Part shown: one piece after another, positions 1 through 4,522 of the stretch
How positions within the stretch are numbered: position 1 is the stretch's first letter
Layout: each line of letters opens with the position of its first letter
Assembly: GCA_964553435.1 (NCBI GenBank)
Contig: CAZKKM010000079.1
Coordinates: 1 to 6,251, forward strand
Length of the DNA stretch: 6,251 bases
Reading direction: 5' to 3'
DNA from: RUG11867 sp964553435
GTDB taxonomy: Bacteria; Bacillota_I; Bacilli_A; RF39; UBA660
The notes under the pieces: model-generated
Told to the model about the DNA's origin: nothing
The model's input: only the letters and a program-made list of their open reading frames with translations
Database searches by the model: none
Program-made: the position numbers and the translations under genes

Positions 1-152
1 TGGAACGTGGTAAACCCCGCAAGTGAGAAACCCAAATTTTGGTAGGGGAGTCTCGGGTGAAGAATACAGAATTCAACCTGAGGTTCAGATTTCGATCTGA
101 AAGATAAATGTCTGTCACCTTTATGGTACAGAACAAGGCTTACTAAGTATTA
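1..152 (+). ncRNA. rnpB: RNase P RNA (B-type), 3' part only
   Basis: This is the catalytic RNA of ribonuclease P, which removes 5' leaders from tRNA precursors. The 5' part lies outside the window. Bases 25-50 match the conserved P15/L15 region of Bacillus-type RNase P RNA: GAGAAACCCAAATTTTGG followed by TAGGGG. The GGT at 41-43 is the loop that pairs with the CCA end of tRNA. CCCC at 15-18 can pair with GGGG at 45-48. A 7-bp stem joins 52-58 to 76-82, which fits P15.1. Bases 84-90 pair with 95-101 around a TTCG loop, which fits P18. The conserved 3' block ACAGAACAAGGCTTAC lies at 128-143. Between P18 and this block there is only a tiny ACC/GGT hairpin (117-127) where B. subtilis has the long P19 arm. 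The 3' end is estimated, because the 5' strand of helix P1 is not in the window. A T-rich run follows at 151-163. Confidence 0.9.
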
Positions 153-177
153 TTTGATTTTTTAAAAAGGAAGTGAA

Positions 178-633
178 TTGCCCTTGAACGAGATAGGAAG
201 CGATTTCAAACAGGTGCGATTATCCTCAGGACTCAGTTTGGAGGAGACCAGTGCCGACACGAATATTCCGGAGGCGGCATTGGAGCAAATAGAAGCTGGA
301 TCGATAGGTAGTTTTAAGGATATTTTCAAATTGAAAGAGTATCTCTCTACTTATGCGAAATATTTGGGATTGGAGCCAGCACAGGTCATCGACGATTTCA
401 ATGAATATATGTTCGAATATACTTCTAAAATTCCGCTAGATGATTTGAGCAAAAAGATAGAAGAAAAAGAAAGAAAGCAGCTCGAAGAAGAAAAGACAGG
501 CAATATAAAAGTCGTGTCACCATATTTAAAACCAAAGGAACAATCGCAAGTGATGAAATATATCATCATTGCGATAGTGATAATCATACTGGCTGCAGTG
601 ACAGTCATTTGGGCGATAAAACAGGTAGCTTAA
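178..633 (+). CDS. rodZ: Short RodZ-like protein: HTH domain plus one C-terminal membrane helix
   Basis: The 151-residue protein resembles RodZ (YmfM in Bacillus), a cell-shape protein that links MreB filaments to the membrane. Residues 5-71 form a RodZ-type (HTH_25) helix-turn-helix domain, with the typical pattern GLSLEE, a YxxxIE-like segment, and YLSTYAKYLGLEP near its end. Residues 92-107 are charged and probably helical. A single membrane helix spans about 127-147. Only about four residues follow, so the outer domain (DUF4115) of longer RodZ proteins is absent. The start is a TTG at 178 with AAGGAAG at 167-173 only 4 bases upstream. A second in-frame TTG at 184, spaced 10 bases, is an alternative. 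It lies about 25 bases after rnpB and 12 bases before pgsA, the same order as Bacillus ymfM-pgsA. No separate promoter is visible. The RodZ family call is firm, but an MreB role for this short form is inferred. Confidence 0.82.
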   Translation: MPLNEIGSDFKQVRLSSGLSLEETSADTNIPEAALEQIEAGSIGSFKDIFKLKEYLSTYAKYLGLEPAQVIDDFNEYMFEYTSKIPLDDLSKKIEEKERKQLEEEKTGNIKVVSPYLKPKEQSQVMKYIIIAIVIIILAAVTVIWAIKQVA

Positions 634-638
634 AGGAG
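632..638 (+). promoter_or_regulatory. Ribosome binding site of pgsA overlapping the upstream stop codon
   Basis: AAAGGAG begins inside the TAA stop of the RodZ-like gene (631-633) and lies 7 bases before ATG 646. This supports that ATG over the second in-frame ATG at 655 and suggests translational coupling of the two genes. Confidence 0.85.
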
Positions 639-645
639 TTAGTAT

Positions 646-1254
646 ATGAAAAAGATGAATTTACCTAACAAAATAACTGTGACGAGGATAGTGCTGTCGG
701 TTCTATGCTTGATCATGATGGTTTTTCCTTTTTATCAAGTCGGTTTTAACTGGCCGACTTTCATGGTATTTGGAAGAATAGAGGTCGATCTCAAATACAT
801 CATCTGTGCGATCATATTCATAATAGCCAGTTTGACGGATTTCTTGGATGGTCATATTGCAAGAAAGTACAATTTGGTTACAGATTTTGGCAAAGTCATG
901 GATTCGATTGCCGATAAAATATTAGTAAACGGAATACTGATCGTCTTGGCAGCCGATGGATTCATTCCGATGGCCATTCCAGTGATAATCATAACGAGGG
1001 ATACATTCGTAGATTCGATCAAGATGGTGGCTGGCCAAAGTGGTGGCAAAGCAGTCGGAGCGAGCATTGCAGGAAAAGTTAAGACGATGTGTATGATGAT
1101 AGGTGTGTCTTTAAAATTGCTGTACAATATGCCTTTCGAATTTTTGAACATTCAGGTGGCCGATGCACTCATCATAATTGCGACTATTCTCTCAATCGTG
1201 TCGGGAGTTCAGTATTACTACAATAACAAAGAGTCTTTATTCAAAGAAATTTAG
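646..1254 (+). CDS. pgsA: CDP-diacylglycerol--glycerol-3-phosphate 3-phosphatidyltransferase
   Basis: PgsA is an integral membrane enzyme that condenses CDP-diacylglycerol with glycerol 3-phosphate to give phosphatidylglycerophosphate, the committed step to phosphatidylglycerol and cardiolipin. The 202-residue length is normal for the family. The complete CDP-alcohol phosphatidyltransferase motif is present: D65, D68, G69, A72, R73, G82, D86 and D90, where the acidic residues bind metal and substrate. PgsA-specific hallmarks are NLPNKITVTRI at residues 5-15, RDTFVDSIK at 118-126, and GKVKT at 143-147. Several hydrophobic helices are visible at about 12-30, 50-64, 94-116, 148-160 and 172-190. 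The gene follows the RodZ-like gene by 12 bases and is probably co-transcribed with it. In Bacillus, cinA and recA follow; here a terminator closes the unit instead. The function assignment is strong because PgsA is normally the essential member of this family in Bacillota. Confidence 0.95.
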   Translation: MKKMNLPNKITVTRIVLSVLCLIMMVFPFYQVGFNWPTFMVFGRIEVDLKYIICAIIFIIASLTDFLDGHIARKYNLVTDFGKVMDSIADKILVNGILIVLAADGFIPMAIPVIIITRDTFVDSIKMVAGQSGGKAVGASIAGKVKTMCMMIGVSLKLLYNMPFEFLNIQVADALIIIATILSIVSGVQYYYNNKESLFKEI

Positions 1255-1266
1255 ACTCTTTTTTTT
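1228..1266 (+). terminator. Intrinsic terminator overlapping the pgsA stop codon
   Basis: AAAGAGTCT (1228-1236) pairs perfectly with AGACTCTTT (1253-1261) around a 16-base loop, and the T run is 1259-1266. The stop codon TAG is at 1252-1254, so the whole upstream arm and the loop are coding sequence. A translating ribosome would cover the upstream arm. Confidence 0.85.
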
Positions 1267-1304
1267 GTTCTGATTTTAATTTTAAAAAATCACGATGAAT
1301 AATC

Positions 1305-1319
1305 ATGTAAAATTTACAT
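1305..1319. promoter_or_regulatory. 15-bp palindrome, possible operator
   Basis: ATGTAAA and TTTACAT form a perfect inverted repeat around one central A. It lies 18 bases upstream of the predicted -35 element of the DUF1292 gene. It has no T run, so it is not a terminator. It could bind a dimeric regulator, but AT-rich palindromes of this size can arise by chance and I cannot assign a known regulator family. Confidence 0.35.
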
Positions 1320-1337
1320 TGTATTGTAAGCTCTTTT

Positions 1338-1365
1338 TTGAATTTGCTCATTTATTTGATAAAAT
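1338..1365 (+). promoter_or_regulatory. Sigma-A type promoter with extended -10, for the DUF1292 operon
   Basis: The -35 is TTGAAT (1338-1343), the spacer is 16 bases and the -10 is TAAAAT (1360-1365). A TG at 1357-1358 gives the extended form TGATAAAAT. Transcription should start near 1372, leaving a leader of about 18 bases before ATG 1390. Confidence 0.7.
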
Positions 1366-1389
1366 AAAAATAGAAAGTAGGTCTTCACG

Positions 1390-1644
1390 ATGGACGAATT
1401 ATTGTTGTTGGATGCCGATGGCAAAAAAATCGCCGGAAAAATAATTGCCATGTTCGATGGAAAAGGGAAAAAATATGTAGCTTATACCGATGGGATGGGC
1501 GACGGCGATAAGATGGATACATTGGTTTCGAGATTCGTTTTTAAAGATGGCGATACGTTGCAACTAGAAAATATAGATGATGATGAAGAATGGAAGTTCG
1601 TCGAAGACTTTTTGAAAACCGAAGTTTTCAGTGAAGATGATTGA
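1390..1644 (+). CDS. DUF1292 family protein
   Basis: This 84-residue acidic cytoplasmic protein matches the DUF1292 (YrzB-like) family of Bacillota, whose biochemical function is not known. Family features visible are the N-terminal ELLLLDADGKK strand, GKKYVAYT at about 26-33, and the conserved acidic C-terminal block LENIDDDEEWKFVEDFL at 59-75. There is no signal peptide or membrane segment. The ATG at 1390 is preceded by a modest ribosome site, AAAGTAGG (1374-1381), 8 bases upstream. The gene is the first of a two-gene unit with its own promoter, and its stop TGA (1642-1644) is 2 bases before the first ATG of the transglycosylase gene, or overlaps that gene if its TTG start is used. The tight link suggests co-expression; it gives no direct clue to function. 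Family assignment is by pattern of conserved residues. Confidence 0.8.
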   Translation: MDELLLLDADGKKIAGKIIAMFDGKGKKYVAYTDGMGDGDKMDTLVSRFVFKDGDTLQLENIDDDEEWKFVEDFLKTEVFSEDD

Positions 1645-1646
1645 AC

Positions 1647-3020
1647 ATGATGAAACGATATATAATAAGCAGTGATGCAGATGGATTAAGCATCAAATGT
1701 AACGAAGATGGAAATACGAGAATTGTCAAAAGCAACGAAGAATTATCCATGTTAGTTGCCAAATTTATAGGGCAGGGGTATTTGGTCAAGAGATACGATG
1801 ATCACATGGCATTATGTGGGGGAGAAGAAATAATTCGAATAAACAGTTACAAAGCCATGGATCAAAATCCTGTATTAGCTCGTTTGAAGAGAGATATTCC
1901 CGTAACTATAAAGAGAAGCGGATACATTGATAAGCGGGCGATCGGCAGGGTTCAGACGAAACCAAACAGACAGAAATCAAAAAAATACGGTGGGACTGTG
2001 ATTGCAGGTGGTTTGGCAACCGTTTCCTTGATGTCGGCGATTTTATCATTTTCTTTGCGTGGACCTGTGGAACATCGTTCGATCGAGAGTTATGATAATG
2101 TTTCTCTCGACGATATATTGATCGTAGAGGATGTTAAAGAAAAGTCAAGTGAAGAAGCAGATGCAAAGTTCGAAGAAGATTTCACTTATGAGTTGGCACA
2201 GCCCATCGTGCAAGATGAGACAGTCGATCTTTCTTATTTCTTGGAAGATGAAGCGATGGAATTAGACGAAGATAAAACAATCGAGCTGCCAATTGCCAGT
2301 AACGACGATGTAAATGAAGCAAAAGTGAGCGATCAATCGCATCTACTCGTCGCTGAAAACAAGTGTTTTTTACCAATTCCCAATCTATTTAACGAAGATA
2401 AAGCCATTAATGCGAGAAATCAATATGGCGATCTTATGGTGAAGGTAGCAGATGATTTTGGTTTGGATTCCGAGATGTTGCTTGCCGTGGGAACTCAGGA
2501 GAGGGCTGTTCATTCGAGCATCAAAGATCCCGGAGGAGGGATAGGCCTCATGCAGGTGCAGTATTCTGTTTGGATAGACAAGACGATAAATGTTCTAAAG
2601 AAAGATCCGATGAATGGAGAATTCGAACCGTATTCGATATACGTCACCGACGAAAAATTGCAGTCTTTGGAAGGTAATATCGAAATCGGTGCGGCCATAT
2701 TGCAAACGTGCTTGAAATATGCCAATTACAATATACCTTTGGCAATACAAATGTACAATCAAGGATCTGGCTCGATGGAGGCAATTGTCGATACATATTG
2801 TCAGATCAGCGGCAAAGATTATAGAACTGTTTGGAACGATCCCAACGATATAGGTTGGTTCGATTATTGTGATTTGAAACCGGGAGATCCCGAATATTTG
2901 ATAAATGTCAACAAGTGGATAGAAAATAGGAATTTTAAAGTCTTGAATGTTTATACAGGTGAGGAAGTCGCTTACAGTTTTGTCGATTCGAATATTTTGA
3001 GCGAAGTTAGGACAATATAA
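1647..3020 (+). CDS. Membrane-anchored lytic transglycosylase with SLT domain
   Basis: The protein (457 residues from ATG 1647) probably cleaves peptidoglycan outside the cell. Residues 1-80 form a small domain I do not recognise. A basic stretch (about 79-113) precedes one membrane helix at 115-136, so by the positive-inside rule the N-terminus is cytoplasmic and the rest outside. Residues 140-238 are a low-complexity spacer with 31 Asp/Glu against 6 Lys/Arg. The C-terminal part is a lysozyme-like SLT domain: the probable catalytic Glu is E285 in AVGTQER, followed by GIGLMQVQ at 298-305, the family's N-I-x-x-G helix (GNIEIG, 343-348), and AIQMYNQGSG at 366-375. About 80 residues follow the last motif, more than usual. 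The start is uncertain: TTG 1641 overlaps the DUF1292 stop, ATG 1647 and ATG 1650 follow it, and none has a strong ribosome site, so coupled translation is likely. Enzyme class is well supported, substrate bond and role are inferred. Confidence 0.82.
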   Translation: MMKRYIISSDADGLSIKCNEDGNTRIVKSNEELSMLVAKFIGQGYLVKRYDDHMALCGGEEIIRINSYKAMDQNPVLARLKRDIPVTIKRSGYIDKRAIGRVQTKPNRQKSKKYGGTVIAGGLATVSLMSAILSFSLRGPVEHRSIESYDNVSLDDILIVEDVKEKSSEEADAKFEEDFTYELAQPIVQDETVDLSYFLEDEAMELDEDKTIELPIASNDDVNEAKVSDQSHLLVAENKCFLPIPNLFNEDKAINARNQYGDLMVKVADDFGLDSEMLLAVGTQERAVHSSIKDPGGGIGLMQVQYSVWIDKTINVLKKDPMNGEFEPYSIYVTDEKLQSLEGNIEIGAAILQTCLKYANYNIPLAIQMYNQGSGSMEAIVDTYCQISGKDYRTVWNDPNDIGWFDYCDLKPGDPEYLINVNKWIENRNFKVLNVYTGEEVAYSFVDSNILSEVRTI

Positions 3021-3050
3021 AAACTCTTGCCGCTGTGTGCAAGAGTTTTT
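3020..3050. terminator. Bidirectional intrinsic terminator between convergent genes
   Basis: AAAACTCTTGC (3020-3030) pairs perfectly over 11 bp with GCAAGAGTTTT (3039-3049) around an 8-base loop. On the plus strand the T run ends at 3050; on the minus strand the complement of 3017-3023 supplies T residues. It begins at the last base of the transglycosylase stop codon and lies 14 bases beyond the slipin stop, so it can serve both. Confidence 0.92.
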
Positions 3051-3063
3051 ATATGATCAGCTC

Positions 3064-3849
3064 TTATTTTTTGTGTGTAATTTTATTTACTATGTCTTGG
3101 CCGCTCACATTGCCCGAACCGAAGGCTTGAAGAACTTCGATAGGTACAGCAAAGATAATGGTGTTAGATTGGTCTGATGAAATGTCATTGATGGTTGCAA
3201 GAGTTCTCAAGTGGAGAGCTCCAGGTGTTTTGCCCATAGTTTCAGCAGCTTCGGCCAAATTTTTACTGGCTTCGATTTCACCAATGGATTTAGTGATGAC
3301 TGCAGCTTTTTCGCGCTCAGCTTCGGCTACCTTGGCGATCACTCTTTGCATCTCTTCCGGAAGTCTGATGTCCTTGAGTTCGACATTTTCGACTTTGATG
3401 CCCCAAGGATCGGTCGCTTCGTCGATTATCTTGCAAATCTTTTCGCTTATCTTTTCGCGAGAAGCCAAAAGTTCATCGAGTGTGACTTCACCGACGACAT
3501 TACGCATGGTCGTTTGAGCAAGTTGACCGACGGCATAGAAGTAATTCTGTACAGCAAGGATCGCCTTAGATGCATCGAATATGTTGTAATAAATTACGGC
3601 ATTGATTCTGATGGATACGTTGTCCTTCGTTATCGCATCTTGTTCTGGTACATCGACAGCCATGGTACGGATATCGACCTTTCTAAAGCTTTGGAAGATA
3701 GGTAAAACGATATTCCAGCCTGGGCTCAAAATTCTAGAAAATTTACCGAAAGTGAAGAGAATGCCCCTTTCGTATTCTTCGACTTGTTTAATCGATGCGA
3801 GAATGATGATGATTACGATCAAAATCAAAGTGATGATTACATAACCCAT
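3064..3849 (-). CDS. Slipin (stomatin/SPFH band 7 family protein)
   Basis: The 261-residue protein belongs to the stomatin-like slipins, membrane scaffolds that oligomerise in ordered lipid domains. A hydrophobic anchor covers residues 2-20. The SPFH domain follows (about 22-180): VEEYERGILFTFGKF at 23-37, LSPGWNIVLP at 41-50, KVDIRTMAVDVPEQ at 57-70, ITKDNVSIRINAVIYY at 73-88, and the helix with LDELLASREKI at 124-134. WGIKVENVELKDIRLPEEM at 149-167 is a slipin hallmark. A helical, partly coiled segment AEAEREKAAVI begins at 174 and runs to about 205. The ATG at 3849 has an excellent AAAGGAG site (3858-3864, 8 bases away). It is transcribed alone from its own promoter and ends at a shared terminator. 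Many slipins sit beside an NfeD membrane protein; none is next to this one. Family call is strong; the process it supports here is unknown. Confidence 0.92.
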   Translation of the reverse strand: MGYVIITLILIVIIIILASIKQVEEYERGILFTFGKFSRILSPGWNIVLPIFQSFRKVDIRTMAVDVPEQDAITKDNVSIRINAVIYYNIFDASKAILAVQNYFYAVGQLAQTTMRNVVGEVTLDELLASREKISEKICKIIDEATDPWGIKVENVELKDIRLPEEMQRVIAKVAEAEREKAAVITKSIGEIEASKNLAEAAETMGKTPGALHLRTLATINDISSDQSNTIIFAVPIEVLQAFGSGNVSGQDIVNKITHKK

Positions 3850-3871
3850 AAAAATAACTCCTTTCGTCTAT

Positions 3872-3899
3872 ATTTTAACACAACTTATGTAAATGGCAA
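3872..3899 (-). promoter_or_regulatory. Sigma-A type promoter with extended -10, for the slipin gene
   Basis: Read on the minus strand, TTGCCA (3899-3894), a 16-base spacer and TAAAAT (3877-3872) are preceded by an extended -10 TG, giving TGTTAAAAT. The expected start is near 3865, right at the ribosome site, so the leader is about 16 bases. Confidence 0.72.
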
Positions 3900-3928
3900 G
3901 AAAAGTATGTCGAAAAGAGCCAATTTAT

Positions 3929-3957
3929 TTGACAAAGACCAGAAAAAATTATATCAT
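3929..3957 (+). promoter_or_regulatory. Sigma-A promoter for the membrane protein-phosphorylase operon
   Basis: TTGACA (3929-3934), which is consensus, is spaced 17 bases from TATCAT (3952-3957). Transcription should begin near 3964, about 19 bases before ATG 3983. This rules out the longer reading of the next gene starting at 3893. It is divergent from the slipin promoter, with the two -35 elements 29 bases apart. Confidence 0.82.
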
Positions 3958-3982
3958 TTACTTAAGAATAGGGGCTGGCAGA

Positions 3983-4519
3983 ATGAAGAAACATTATATC
4001 GTTCAACTGATCATAGACATGGTTTTAATCGTTCTCGGATTCATAATTTATCTTTTTCCACACGTGTCTTCTGTAAATGCATCAGTCGTATTTTATACAC
4101 TCATGAGTATTTATGCCGGATTGGAGTTGATCGAGTATTTCGTCAGTGAAGATTCGATGGAATCGCTCTATCTCTTTTTTGCAGCTGGTGTATGTGCTTT
4201 CAGCGGCTTCTTTTTGAGAAATCTTAATGTAAATTCCGTTCTATCTATAACTTTGGTCGTTTGGACTTTGATGGTCGCACTCATCAAAATTATTTCTCTC
4301 GAGAAGATATATGTGAAAAAAGTCAATCTGTTCACGATAAAACTCACTTCGACGAGTGTAGTAATTTTGATAGGAATATTGGTCGCGGTGAACATATTTT
4401 ATCGTATAAGCATAATCGGGTACATGTTGGCCCTTTTGTACATCAGTTATGGTTTTTTGGAATTTTTGTGCGATTTATTAGATTATGCGAGCAACAATTC
4501 TAAGTTTTTAAAGGAGTAA
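3983..4519 (+). CDS. Six-helix integral membrane protein, possibly HdeD/DUF308-like
   Basis: The 178-residue protein is almost entirely hydrophobic, with six predicted membrane helices at about 6-26, 32-52, 60-78, 83-103, 118-140 and 143-163, and short charged loops (for example VSEDSMES at 54-61 and SLEKIYVKK at 105-113). The six-helix plan, small size and recurring Tyr/Gly-containing helices recall the HdeD/DUF308 family, but no signature residue makes this certain. The reading frame is open from 3893, but the consensus promoter lies inside that extension, so I place the start at ATG 3983, with AGGGG (3970-3974) 8 bases upstream. It is the first gene of an operon: its stop is 3 bases before the phosphorylase gene, and the ribosome site of that gene lies in its final codons. 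Its function is not known. A transport role linked to nucleosides is conceivable from the context but has no sequence support, and the slipin gene across the divergent promoter is another possible partner. Confidence 0.75.
   Translation: MKKHYIVQLIIDMVLIVLGFIIYLFPHVSSVNASVVFYTLMSIYAGLELIEYFVSEDSMESLYLFFAAGVCAFSGFFLRNLNVNSVLSITLVVWTLMVALIKIISLEKIYVKKVNLFTIKLTSTSVVILIGILVAVNIFYRISIIGYMLALLYISYGFLEFLCDLLDYASNNSKFLKE
4510..4516 (+). promoter_or_regulatory. Ribosome binding site of the phosphorylase gene inside the upstream gene
   Basis: AAAGGAG encodes the final Lys-Glu region of the membrane protein and ends directly before its TAA (4517-4519). It lies 6 bases before ATG 4523, which fixes that start and implies translational coupling. 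Confidence 0.88.
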
Positions 4520-4522
4520 AAA

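Noticed and set aside
351..608. Minus-strand open frame opposite the RodZ-like gene
   Set aside because: Hydrophobic runs mirror the membrane helix of the real gene; no start signals.
1255..1389. Riboswitch or small RNA between pgsA and the DUF1292 gene
   Set aside because: The gap holds only a terminator, a small palindrome and a promoter; the predicted leader is about 18 bases, too short for a riboswitch.
2182..2376. Minus-strand open frame opposite the transglycosylase spacer
   Set aside because: It arises from the acidic-codon-rich low-complexity region; no ribosome site or recognisable product.
3211..3705. Long plus-strand open frame opposite the slipin gene
   Set aside because: The slipin on the minus strand is an unmistakable family member; the opposite frame lacks a ribosome site and resembles no protein.
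3893..3982. N-terminal extension of the membrane protein gene, starting at ATG 3893
   Set aside because: It contains a consensus sigma-A promoter (TTGACA, 17 bases, TATCAT) whose transcript would start after it, has no ribosome site, overlaps the slipin promoter, and encodes a basic stretch unlike the start of a membrane protein.
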